Shown: piece after piece, positions 1 to 8,600 of the stretch
Numbering within the stretch: position 1 is the stretch's first letter
Layout: each line of letters begins with the position of its first letter
Origin: an uncultured Desulfobulbus sp.
Lineage (GTDB): Bacteria > Desulfobacterota > Desulfobulbia > Desulfobulbales > Desulfobulbaceae
Direction of reading: 5' to 3'
DNA: 64,000 nucleotides
Assembly (NCBI RefSeq): GCF_963664075.1
Contig: NZ_OY760916.1
Location: 2,358,001 to 2,422,000, forward strand
Made by a program: the position numbers and the translations under genes
Notes under the pieces: generated by a model
Databases searched by the model: none
What the model was told of the DNA's origin: nothing
What the model saw: only the letters and a program-made list of their open reading frames with translations

Positions 1-1223
1 GCCGCAGACTGGTCCCCCTACCCGATGCCGTGGACAGGATCATGGACAGTATCAATCTCTACCATGGCTCCCTCTATCAAGAGCTGGAGCGCATCCTCCT
101 GCGCAGCTATCAGGTGCGTATCGATCGCAGCGACTGGCAGATCGACACCCTGCCACTCCATCTGCGCATGCGCTTTGTCCTGGTTGATGGCGAGAACAAG
201 CCGCTGAGCGAAAACCGCTCCTTTGATGCCCTGGAGCAGCAGGCGCAGCAGCAGCTCAGCCCTCCATCGACCAAGGCCCAGGCCAGCAAACTCCCCAACA
301 AAAGGGAAATCACCGCCCAGGATCTCGATTCAATTGATCCTAAAATCCCCCTGACCGACAAACAGGGCCGTATCATTGGGCTCTTCTTCCCCCTGCTTGC
401 ATTCGACGCTGCCCAAAAAATACTGACGCTCTCCTACACCGAGGATGAACAACAAAGCAGAGATTCGATTCGCTTGGGCGTGCAGTTTCTCTACACCCTT
501 GAATTTTCCAAGGAGATGAGCAGCCTGCGTAAACTCTGCAAGACCTCTCTCACCAGCCACTCCGCCTCCTGGCTCAGCCTGGGAGCCAGGTTATCTGCAG
601 CAACCCTGCGCAGTGCACTGGAGGCCTATCTGCTTGACGGCGTCTTTGCCACGGATGGCAGCCTGCCAAGCGTCGCCGAGTTTGAGCAAACCCTGCAGCA
701 GGTCAGACAAAAGGGACTACTGCGCACCGCCACCAGCCTGCTTGACCAGGTGCAGCAAACCCTGCAGCAACGGCGGGTGGTGCACCAAAAAATCAACGAC
801 TGGAAAACCCGGTCTCGCACCAACCGATCTTTTCAGGAAAGCCGCTACCTCCAATACCAGACGGCCCTTGAGCAGATCGTTTCCGAAAATTTCCTCCACA
901 ATCTCCCCCCCGACCAACTCACCCATAAACCACGCTATCTCCAGGCATTGGCACTTCGCATCGAACGGGCTGAGCATGATCCGCTCAAAGACGATAAAAA
1001 GGCTCAACGTCTGATTAAGCCGCTGGCAAGGCTTGCGCAGATGGCCACGTTCACCAGCCCCACCATGGCTTGCAGAACCTGTCAGGAGGAATACCTGCAA
1101 CTGCTTGAAGAGTTTCGCGTTTCCATCTTCGCCCCAGAGCTGGGGACGGCGCAGCAGGTCTCAGAGAAACGACTGACCCAGAAGTGGAAGGAGGTGGAGG
1201 ATATCTGCCGCAGGGTGGAATAA
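1..1223 (+). CDS. hrpA: ATP-dependent RNA helicase HrpA, C-terminal part (partial)
   Basis: The reading frame is open from the first bases of the window (codons start at base 3), so this is the 3' end of a gene that begins outside. About 407 residues are visible. They match the DUF3418 C-terminal region of HrpA, a DEAH-box helicase that in Escherichia coli helps resolve stalled or collided ribosomes on mRNA. The diagnostic stretch is LPLHLRMRFVLVDGENKPL followed by an alanine/glutamine-rich segment, as in the family just after the OB-like domain. The ATPase core is not visible, so helicase activity cannot be judged. The frame ends in TAA. The assignment relies on recalled family sequence and is fairly firm. 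Confidence 0.85.
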   Translation, partial: RRLVPLPDAVDRIMDSINLYHGSLYQELERILLRSYQVRIDRSDWQIDTLPLHLRMRFVLVDGENKPLSENRSFDALEQQAQQQLSPPSTKAQASKLPNKREITAQDLDSIDPKIPLTDKQGRIIGLFFPLLAFDAAQKILTLSYTEDEQQSRDSIRLGVQFLYTLEFSKEMSSLRKLCKTSLTSHSASWLSLGARLSAATLRSALEAYLLDGVFATDGSLPSVAEFEQTLQQVRQKGLLRTATSLLDQVQQTLQQRRVVHQKINDWKTRSRTNRSFQESRYLQYQTALEQIVSENFLHNLPPDQLTHKPRYLQALALRIERAEHDPLKDDKKAQRLIKPLARLAQMATFTSPTMACRTCQEEYLQLLEEFRVSIFAPELGTAQQVSEKRLTQKWKEVEDICRRVE

Positions 1224-1316
1224 GAACGAGTTGCACTTACCCATGTAATCTCGTAGAGTTAAAAGAGGATGTTTGAAAGATGGTCCCTTGCGTTTCTTCT
1301 CTCAAATTGGTGACTC

Positions 1317-1442
1317 TCCAGAAATGAGGATTTTTGTTCAAGTTCAAGGCATGCGAAAAATTTTACCGCAGGCATATAAAAATATTCCGAGGATAAAATT
1401 TTTCGCATAACGCCGAAATTGGGCAAAAATACCATTTCTGGA
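1317..1442 (+). repeat. Hairpin repeat element, family E copy 1
   Basis: A 126-bp element has imperfect terminal inverted arms at 1317-1336 (TCCAGAAATGAGGATTTTTG) and 1424-1442. Nested inside is a perfect 15-bp inverted repeat, 1351-1365 against 1394-1408. The loop holds the core ACCGCAGGCAT..ATATTCCGAGGATAA. The element ends about 20 nt before the ATG of the next gene and reads in the same direction. A second copy lies at 34561-34689 on the minus strand. It shares the core but has different, still self-complementary, outer arms. Confidence 0.8.
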
Positions 1443-1463
1443 TAGACAAAGGAGGTGCAGACC

Positions 1464-1730
1464 ATGGAAACAACTAGTATCACCTACCAATCCTTACGCG
1501 ATCTCGCGGTTTTTCAGGACCAGTACGATCGACTCACCCACGAAATTCAGCAGGTACGGGTCCAACTCGACAGTAGCCCTGCCCTTGCCGATGATGATCC
1601 CAATGCTGAAAAACGGGAAGAGTGGCGTTCCTGGCTGCAGGTACAGATCAAAAGTAAATGCAGAGAACGTAAAGAACTGCTGAAATTCATTCACGACAAG
1701 GGATTTCAAATTACTGAATTACCCGAGTAA
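1464..1730 (+). CDS. Small charged coiled-coil protein of unknown function
   Basis: An 88-residue protein that I do not recognise. A GTG at 1455 is in frame, but the perfect Shine-Dalgarno sequence AAAGGAGG (1448-1455) sits 8 nt before ATG 1464, so that ATG is taken as the start. The sequence is hydrophilic and helical (LAVFQDQYDRLTHEIQQVRV, then KSKCRERKELLKFIHDKGF), with heptad-like spacing that suggests a short coiled coil. There is no signal peptide and there are no metal motifs. It is probably cytoplasmic. It follows the hairpin element at 1317-1442, whose transcript would place a large stem directly ahead of the ribosome-binding site. The strong ribosome-binding site supports real expression. 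Confidence 0.7.
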   Translation: METTSITYQSLRDLAVFQDQYDRLTHEIQQVRVQLDSSPALADDDPNAEKREEWRSWLQVQIKSKCRERKELLKFIHDKGFQITELPE

Positions 1731-1772
1731 ACCTCGCCATATTCCTCAAAATCTCTCACTGGTACTGATCCC

Positions 1773-2702
1773 ATGCGCTCTTTGTCGGCCGTTTTGCTGG
1801 GCCTTGTTCTGGTTCTTTGTACGCTCGTATCCTCTGCGCAAGCCAGACAATCCCGTTTTTTCGTGATGGGCAGCGGAACCATGCATCTGCTCAATCATCG
1901 CAATGAACGGGAAGCCACCGTCCATCTGCTCAAACCAGATGGTTCACTCAACCAAAAGGGACTCGACACTGTCGACTGGGTCTTTGGTTACCCAACCAAG
2001 CAGATGGGAGAGCACATCTCGCCACGGATGCTCTTTATGCTCAGCTATTTTGCCGAGACGCTCGCCCCCGGTAAAACCATTCACATCACCTCCGCCTACA
2101 GGAGCCCGGAATACAATAAAAAAATACGGGCCATGGGCAACAATGCCGCGCGCACCTCGACGCATATCGATGGCCTGGCGCTTGATTTCTGGCTTGAAGG
2201 GGTGGCAGGAAAAAAAATTTGGGAAACCGTGAAGGCAAAAAACTGTGCAGGCATTGGCCATTACGGCGGAAAGATCGTTCATTTTGATGCGGGCCGCCCC
2301 CGCTTCTGGCAGGCAGCCACTTCCGGAACCCGCGCCAAACGCCCGGATGAAAATCGCCATCTCTACCTCTCCACCGACTTTGACCGCTACGCCCCCGGCG
2401 AGCAGGTGCGGCTCTCCCTTTCCAGCCTGAGTAATTTCAACTTCGGGGTCGCACCAACAGTGGAGCTGTACAGGATGGAGGAATCAAAAGAGCCGGTCAC
2501 CAGCCTGGTACTTGATCAGGCAAAAAAGGCCAGCTGCACGATGCTGGGAACCCGTAAGGCTACCCGTTTTTTAACCACACACCTGCCTGAAGATCTTGCA
2601 CCAGGACGCTATCAGCTCAAACTCTCCTTTTGTGATCGCCCCTTTGAGGCGATGCCCGAAGAAAAGCTCTCCAACATCATAGCAGTCGGTGGTAATCATT
2701 GA
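1773..2702 (+). CDS. Periplasmic peptidase M15/DUF882 family protein (YcbK-like)
   Basis: A 309-residue protein with an N-terminal signal peptide (residues 1-24, ending SSAQA). The central domain resembles the DUF882/M15A zinc peptidase family that acts on peptidoglycan cross-links. ITSAYRSPEYN is followed by His131 and Asp138 in THIDGLALDF, and by His170 in IVHFDAG. These are the expected zinc ligands. The last roughly 120 residues form a beta-rich tail with no family I can name. The usual family length is about 180 residues, so the tail is an extension. The Shine-Dalgarno is weak. The gene ends overlapping the 3' end of the convergent sensor kinase (2696). Confidence 0.75.
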   Translation: MRSLSAVLLGLVLVLCTLVSSAQARQSRFFVMGSGTMHLLNHRNEREATVHLLKPDGSLNQKGLDTVDWVFGYPTKQMGEHISPRMLFMLSYFAETLAPGKTIHITSAYRSPEYNKKIRAMGNNAARTSTHIDGLALDFWLEGVAGKKIWETVKAKNCAGIGHYGGKIVHFDAGRPRFWQAATSGTRAKRPDENRHLYLSTDFDRYAPGEQVRLSLSSLSNFNFGVAPTVELYRMEESKEPVTSLVLDQAKKASCTMLGTRKATRFLTTHLPEDLAPGRYQLKLSFCDRPFEAMPEEKLSNIIAVGGNH

Positions 2703-5194
2703 GCCAATGCTTCTCGAATCTTGGCGTTCAGTGTATTTTTCGAGAATGGTTCCTGGAGAAAATTGACATTGTCATCCAGTACACCGTGGTGGGCGATGGC
2801 GTTTGCGGTATATCCCGACATGAAAATCAGCTTCATTTTAGGACACAGAGAGCGTACTGCACTCGCCAGGTCCCGACCGTTCATCTGAGGCATGACCACA
2901 TCGGTTATCATCAGGTGAATTTCATTTCCCAACTCCTGAGCAATCCCAATGGCTTCATTTGGGCTTCCAGCAGGTATAACCTTGAAGCCCGATCGCTCCA
3001 ACATCATTTTCGTCATCTCTAATATCATGGGCTCGTCTTCAACCAATAAATTGGTCTCACTGCCCTGAGCTACAGCTGCATCCTCCTCCTTCTTGGGAGA
3101 GGACTCGTGGCTCTCACCATGCTGGGGAAAGAATATTTTAACGACGTCCCCTCCCATGGTTCACTGTAAACATTGATATAGCCGTTATTCTGCTTGATGC
3201 CATACACGGTCGCAAGCCCTAAACCTGTTCCCTTATCCACATCTATGGTCGTAAAAAACGGCTCGAAGATATGCCCCACCGTTTGTTTATCCATACCACA
3301 ACCGTTATCGCTAACAGCAAGATACACATAGCGACCGGGAAAATATCCCATATGGTACGAACAGTACTCTTCATCAAAGCTGGCATTGCCGGTTTCTATA
3401 TTGATTTTACCTGTGCCGGAAATTACGTCGCGGGCGTTGAAAGAAAGGTTGGCGAGGATCTGATCAATTTGGGAAGGATCAATCCGGAGCGACCTCAGAT
3501 CTTGACCTGGGGTCCAGTTGAGCTCGATGTCTTCACCAATGAGGCGCTGCAACATTTTCAGCATCCCGGCGACTGTTTGATTGAGATCGAGCACTTGAGG
3601 AGCAATGGTCTGCTTGCGTGCAAAAGCCAACAGTTGCCGGGTGATCCCCGCCGAACATTGTGCTGCTTTTTGAATCTCAACCAGCTCCCCATAATTTGGA
3701 GATTCCGCTTCCATCCGCTCAAGAATCATATCCGTATAACCGAGGATTACCCCCAACTGATTATTGAAATCATGGGCTATCCCCCCGGCCAGACGACCTA
3801 CGGACTCAAGTTTCTGCGCCTGTTGGAGTTGTTCTTCGAGCAGATGACGCTTCCGTTGAATTTTCTCTTTTTCAGCGGTGATATCTCTGGCTATGCTTGA
3901 GGCTCCGACAATTCTCCCCTTTTCATCAAGAATAGGGGACACTGCCAGGGAGAGATGGAGCAATTTGCCACTTTTTGTCTTCCACGTTGTCTCGATCTGC
4001 TCAGTCGCCTTTCCTGCTTTGATTTTTTCCAACTTTCGGGGCATCTCATCGGGCGTATCAGCTGGTGTCAGATAAGAAATATGCTTCCCGATGACTTCAT
4101 CCTCTGCCTAACCAAAAATCTGCTCCGCGCCCTTGTTCCAACTCATTACAATGCCGTCAAGGGTCTTGCCGATAATAGCATCTTTCGAAGACCCGACAAT
4201 ACTGGCCATTTTCTGCAAGGCCCGCTCCGAGCGCAGGTGTCTTTCCCGATTTTTGGCGTTGAAAATTGCGACAGAACACATTTTGGCTAAAGGAACAGCC
4301 AGGGCGGCATAGCGCTCCTTGTATTGGGCAAAACTCAGGTCATCAATCTCCAGCAGACCAAAATGCTCTTTTTGAAAATGTAGGGGAAGAATAAAGCCAC
4401 GACCGGACTTCGTCCAGAGAAGAGTCTTCTCACACTCCTGATCATCCGGCCTGTCTGTTTCCACATAGTTGAGTCGACCGGGGGCAAAAAAAAGCATAAA
4501 CAGCTCCTCGATGCGGCCAAGAGCTTCTTCCCTGCTCTCTGCAGCCAACAATACATTGAGTAGATCGATGATCATCAACTGATCGCTAAAAAAATGATCA
4601 GGTGGTGGTAGTGGTTTGCCCTTCTCACGCAATTCCATTACCAGGTTGAGCAATGAAAAACGCAGCATATCCAGACCAACAGGAACAGTCTGAATGGGGA
4701 GGTCAAGATACGCTCCCATGGCAGAGAGCTGCGGCTCGCAATCCCCATAAACCCCGGTATCGAAGAGGACAAGTTTATTGCAGCTTTCATGAAAAAAGGC
4801 TCTGGCAGTCGCCTGATCAAATTCCCATTTGCCGATCTGCTCTCTCCAACGCACCACCCAACCGGGTGTCAGCAGAAAAGCCCCTTGAGCGACACAGCGC
4901 TCAACCAGCATCTGAGGGGCTATCAAGCTCAAAGCAAAACTGAGGGGCCAGCACATTCCCGCTTTCAAAGTTCTCAACGACAAAAGGTGAGCCGGCAAGA
5001 CAGCCCCCACCGATAATGGTGTTCAACTCACTCGCCTGATCCTCAAAAAAATTGGGCCAGTGGGCAGAGCCTTTCTGAAAACTCTGCTGACAGGAGTAGG
5101 AATAGGTTTGAATATGCAGCTTTGCTAATTTTTGCGATCCCGAAACGACCGCCTCAACCTCCTTCTTGAAATAGGGGCAACACCAAAGTCTCAT
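2696..5194 (-). pseudogene. DUF1638-like / PAS hybrid histidine kinase, interrupted
   Basis: Read from ATG 5194, the gene encodes about 830 codons: a DUF1638-like N-terminus (LWCCPYFKKEV, GAFLLTPGWVVRW), a GAF-like region, a PAS domain, HisKA (GGIAHDFNNQLGVILGYTD), HATPase (DNGCGMD, GTGLGLATVYG) and a receiver (LMITDVVMPQMNGRD). It carries three lesions. One is a +1 frameshift near 4924-4927. One is an in-frame TAG at 4108-4110, inside the PAS motif after AEQIFG where Tyr or Trp is normal. One is a -1 frameshift near 3145, just after the ATPase domain. Only 1 nt separates it from the methyltransferase stop, so it is the last gene of the corrinoid operon and presumably its sensor. Independent lesions in one gene suggest a true pseudogene; poor assembly is the alternative. 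Confidence 0.75.
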
Positions 5195-5195
5195 A

Positions 5196-6248
5196 TCAGG
5201 CTCCGAATGTTGTTACCCAGTCAAGCGGGTATTGCCCCCAACGCTGGACCGCATCCACCACAGCCAGCAGCGTCTCTTCTTCGACAAAATAGGGAATCTC
5301 GCCATGATTGTCAGAGAGCACAAAACCACCACCTGGTCCGGCCTTGGCGATCGCCTTTTTGACCTGCAATTCAACCTCCGCCGCGCTCCAATGCGTCATC
5401 TCCAGGGCGTTGAGGTTGCCGACCACAGTTAACTGCCCGTTGCACGTTGCTTTCACCTCTGCAAGATCCTCCTCGGCGCTGACGCTTACTCCGATAAACC
5501 CGGCCCGGATGAACGAATCGACAATTGAAAGTCCTCTCCCTGATGTCAGATGCACCATGACCGGTCCCTGTATTTGGGGAACAATGTCGCAAGCAATAGG
5601 CATCCCAAATTGTGCGCTGATCTCCCGGGACATGATCGTGGGAGACAAGGCCGGGTCAACATACATGATACTTGAGGCCCCCGCCTCTAACTGGGCATTG
5701 GCCCATTATCTGCAATAATGGGCGTTGACCTGGAGGAGGCGCTCGATAAGAGCAGGGCGCTCAGCCATTAAAACGAGATAGGCTTCAAATCCCAGCTGCA
5801 TAATGGGCAGAGAGAAGGGAGAGATCACCACACCAGCGATAGGGGTAGCATCGCCAACAATGTTTTTACCCCCCCGTATGGCAACGAGATTCTCCTGAAG
5901 AACCCGATTCTCACCCACCTCTGGCGGCTGAAGTTGAAGGATATCTTCTGGACGGCGAATTATCGGCTCTCCGGCATTGGGTGGCCCCTGCTCAAAATAG
6001 ATGACCTCACCTCTCCAGGCCTCCATCTCCATGACCGCAAAGGGATAGCAGCACAACAGGTCGTTGCCGAATTTTTTCTTTAAACGAAGCTGCCCCTCTA
6101 TTACGTTCTCCGGGCGAGCAAAGTATTGCTTGATCGTCAGCCCCATTTCCCGGGCAGGATGCATCGCAGCGGGGAGAACATACGACACCCTATCGGGCTC
6201 CTGAAAGGAGAAGGTCGCCTGGATTCGCTGTGCAGACGTCATTGCCAT
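5196..6248 (-). pseudogene. UroD/MtaA-type corrinoid methyltransferase with in-frame stop
   Basis: The N-terminal half (SAQRIQATFSFQEPDRVSYV, ATPIAGVVISPFSLPIMQLG) and the C-terminal half (GPVMVHLTSGRG, VVGNLNALEM, GGFVLSDNHGEIP) belong to the uroporphyrinogen-decarboxylase superfamily. Methyltransferases of this kind move methyl groups between corrinoid proteins and coenzymes. The two halves are in the same frame and separated only by TAA at 5706-5708 (AHYCR-stop-WANAQLEAG). The start is ATG 6248 or ATG 6242, the latter overlapping the stop of the corrinoid gene as ATGA. The usual MtaA zinc ligands are not visible: the HxC position reads HLTSG, and the later Cys region reads DNHGEIP. One base change would restore the full length of about 350 residues. 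Confidence 0.75.
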
Positions 6249-6889
6249 AGGCGCCTCTCCATAATATTTTTAACAATTCTAACGGCATCACTGGAGTTGC
6301 TGCCCATATAATCCGCCCCGACCTCCTTCCATAACTGAGGATCCAGGCGAAAGGGGGCTCCACCGACCACCACAACGGTCTTACTCCCGACCTTTTCAAG
6401 GCCTTGGACAACGTCTTTGACCCGCCTGGCTGAAGATAACAGCAGACAGGAAATAAGCAGGATTTCTACATTTTCTTGTTGTGTTCTCTCAACAAGATCA
6501 GCAGCGTTGAGCCCATGCCCAAGATCTGAGAGGTGGTAGCCGGTCGAACGAAGGGTTGACATCACTAAACGCTTCCCCAGCGCATGAAAATCTTCAAGCA
6601 CGCAGATAGCGATTTTGGGATGCGAACCGTGCAGTGTCTGCAAGGAGGGGAGCAGTTCATTTATCAAGTTTTCACAAATTCTCCCTGCCATATAGACCTG
6701 GGAAAGTGATATCACTCCCTCTTCCCACATCTGCCCAATGTTTTCTAGGGCAGGCGTTATCACCCTCTCCAGCGGACCAACTCCGCTTTCTTCTTTGAAG
6801 ACGCTCTCAAGGAGAGTTTTTCCCTCTTCAGTAGCCATACGCAGAAGACAATCTGCAAAGAGTTTGGCTGTTGCATTGAATGCCGCCAC
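6239..6889 (-). CDS. Methyltransferase cognate corrinoid (B12-binding) protein
   Basis: A 216-residue protein of the MtaC/MtbC/MttC class. It has a four-helix cap (residues about 1-90, with ERVITPALENIGQMWEEGVI) and a Rossmann-like cobalamin domain with EDFHALGKRL, the D-x-H-x-x-G motif whose His is the lower axial cobalt ligand, and a GGAPF loop near residue 180. Such proteins carry the methyl group between a substrate-specific methyltransferase and an acceptor methyltransferase. The start is GTG 6889, chosen because AGGAGGGG lies just upstream. It is the first and only intact gene of the three-gene operon. No substrate-specific partner (MtaB, MttB) or reductive activase (RamA) is in the window. 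Confidence 0.88.
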   Translation of the reverse strand: MAAFNATAKLFADCLLRMATEEGKTLLESVFKEESGVGPLERVITPALENIGQMWEEGVISLSQVYMAGRICENLINELLPSLQTLHGSHPKIAICVLEDFHALGKRLVMSTLRSTGYHLSDLGHGLNAADLVERTQQENVEILLISCLLLSSARRVKDVVQGLEKVGSKTVVVVGGAPFRLDPQLWKEVGADYMGSNSSDAVRIVKNIMERRLWQ

Positions 6890-6901
6890 CAGCCCCTCCT
6901 G

Positions 6902-7205
6902 TCAAAAGAGTATGGGGTTTGGGATAAATCCAAGCGTAACCTATCGGGGGGGGGTAATCACCGGACGAACCCCGTATATTCCTACCTGTAAGCGCTTGCG
7001 GGGGGCGCCTTATAACTAATGCCGCACTGATCGCTTACATCTAAGCTTATTCAACCGCACCTCAATTCTGTTGATCTTGACATACTCTTACGATGCCAAC
7101 AAAATTCATTTTGAACAAGCGTTACCAAACATCATTTTCACGGACGAGAGGAACATCGCAAAAATATGAAGGTGGGCCCCTTAATACAGATGTGACTCTC
7201 CTCAA
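6902..7205. other. Noncoding region, likely promoter of the corrinoid operon
   Basis: About 300 bp between the divergent corrinoid gene and the small gene at 7206. It contains G-rich runs near 6943-6950 and 7000-7008 and a short GGGGT..ACCCC inverted pair near 6946-6970. I could not assign a confident sigma-70 or sigma-54 promoter, riboswitch or RNA gene. Confidence 0.4.
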
Positions 7206-7493
7206 TTGAAACGATACATGCTCATGCGGATTTCGCCCATGCCGGATGGAATGCTTCGAGTGGAACACGTGATCTTGAATATGGAACAACGCTCCGCACC
7301 TGTTCAGATCAGGCATGCGGCCAAGGGAGATGAGCTCATTTACCAGCGTTGCAGTGTCTGCGGGCGTATTCATGATGGCAGCTGGCGAGAACCGCAAGCC
7401 GGGCACGACAATGACGCCTCATACGGTATCATCGTTGTGTATACGGTCTGCGAGGACTGCCAGCAACAAAACCAGGGGGAGGATGAACGGTAA
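7206..7493 (+). CDS. Small protein with two Cys-x-x-Cys pairs, unknown function
   Basis: A 95-residue ORF with CSVCGRIHDG and, about 45 residues later, TVCEDC. This layout resembles the short zinc-ribbon-like tail (CxxCKKIRD..GICPxC) often found at the end of PAS or receiver proteins in deltaproteobacteria, here standing alone. That comparison is from memory and is inference. The upstream sequence shows no good Shine-Dalgarno; ATG 7206, 7218 and 7224 are all possible starts. There is no signal peptide or membrane segment. It may be a remnant of a larger signalling protein. Confidence 0.45.
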   Translation: MKRYMLMRISPMPDGMLRVEHVILNMEQRSAPVQIRHAAKGDELIYQRCSVCGRIHDGSWREPQAGHDNDASYGIIVVYTVCEDCQQQNQGEDER

Positions 7494-7732
7494 GCGTCAA
7501 GGGGAGGCAAACGGCCCGTGATTAAGCTGTTTGTTTATTTGTGTTTTCATCTTCTTGTGGTAACGTAAAAAGTGTCTGCTAAACTTCTGCTTTTTCTAAA
7601 GAGAATTTCTGAATTCACATTATCTCCTGACAGAGCCCTGACTCCGCAACAACCCCAGGTCCCTGTTGATCGACAGGTGCCCAAGCGCTCCTAGTTCTTT
7701 TATCCGCTAAGATTTTACCAAGGAGGAAACCT

Positions 7733-8500
7733 ATGAAGAGAAGCATGATCTTGATTTCAGCCCTCAGTCTTGTTGTTTTCCTGGCCAGTTTCGTTCATGG
7801 AGACGAAAAACAAAAACTCAATATTTACTGCGGAATAACCATGCTCAAGCCCATGGTTGAAATTGGAAAAATCATAGAGGCAAAACACGATTGCACCATC
7901 AATTTTGCCAAGGGTGGCTCTGGTAAACTGATGCAGGGCCTTCTGAAAAATAAAAATGGAGATCTCTTCCTTCCCGGTTCGGAGTCCTATATCAACACTT
8001 TGAAAAAAGAACATCCCGGATTGGTGGTCAGCAAAGGAGAGGTGGGCTACAATCAGGCGGCAATTTTTGTGAAAAAAGGAAATCCCCAAGGAATCACTGC
8101 TGATTTAGACAACTTCACCAGTGAAAAATACAAAATTATCATCGGTTCTGCGGAGAAAGGAAGTATCGGCAAGGAAACCAAAAAAATTCTGAGTAAAAAA
8201 GGCATCTACGAACAAGTTCTCCAACATGCGCAGGTCACCTTGAATTCCAGCAGTCTGGTTAATGCCATCAAGGCGGGAAAAGCTGATTTAACCATCAACT
8301 GGTTTGCCGCTTCAACCTGGCCGGAAAATGCCCAGGATGTTGACACACTTGCCATTGACGAACAGTTTGCCCAAAAAAAGAAGCTGGTGCTTGCGGTGCT
8401 GAAGGATTCAAAAAACGTGGAGCTGGCGCAGGCCTTTCTAAATTTTGCGGTATCTCCCGAGGGCCACGCTATCTTTAAAAAATACGGGCTAGCGGATTAA
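7733..8500 (+). CDS. ModA-like periplasmic substrate-binding protein
   Basis: A 255-residue protein with a signal peptide (about 1-23, ending VHG) and the fold of ModA/TupA-type oxyanion-binding proteins. Visible signatures are LNIYCGITMLKPMVEIG, FAKGGSGKLMQGL, YNQAAIFVKKGNP and VNAIKAGKADLTINW. Family members bind molybdate, tungstate or similar anions, but the ligand here cannot be read from sequence. Translation starts at ATG 7733 after AAGGAGGAAACCT. No permease or ATPase gene is adjacent. Instead a strong hairpin and then a chemoreceptor follow, suggesting the protein may present ligand to a receptor rather than to a transporter. Confidence 0.8.
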   Translation: MKRSMILISALSLVVFLASFVHGDEKQKLNIYCGITMLKPMVEIGKIIEAKHDCTINFAKGGSGKLMQGLLKNKNGDLFLPGSESYINTLKKEHPGLVVSKGEVGYNQAAIFVKKGNPQGITADLDNFTSEKYKIIIGSAEKGSIGKETKKILSKKGIYEQVLQHAQVTLNSSSLVNAIKAGKADLTINWFAASTWPENAQDVDTLAIDEQFAQKKKLVLAVLKDSKNVELAQAFLNFAVSPEGHAIFKKYGLAD

Positions 8501-8517
8501 GGCTTGCGTGAACCATT

Positions 8518-8563
8518 GATGATAACCGGTTTCTGTGGAGCATCTCCATGACCGGTTATCATC
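8518..8563 (+). terminator. Long perfect hairpin between binding protein and chemoreceptor genes
   Basis: Arms GATGATAACCGGT (8518-8530) and ACCGGTTATCATC (8551-8563) pair over 13 bp, with a nested TGGAG/CTCCA stem inside. No long T-run follows, so it could be an attenuator or mRNA processing and stability element rather than a full terminator. It would lower expression of the downstream receptor relative to the binding protein. Confidence 0.65.
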
Positions 8564-8600
8564 GACACATACTTTCTCCAACCTGAGAGGAGTTGTTGCT

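Noticed and set aside
4108..4110. Pyrrolysine recoding as the preferred explanation of the TAG in the kinase
   Set aside because: The same gene has two frameshifts, and neighbouring genes carry TAA rather than TAG, so decay or error is simpler. It is kept only as a low-interest check.
8535..8600. Upstream GTG start for the chemoreceptor
   Set aside because: It lies inside the 8518-8563 hairpin, lacks a ribosome-binding site and would add a hydrophilic leader ahead of TM1.
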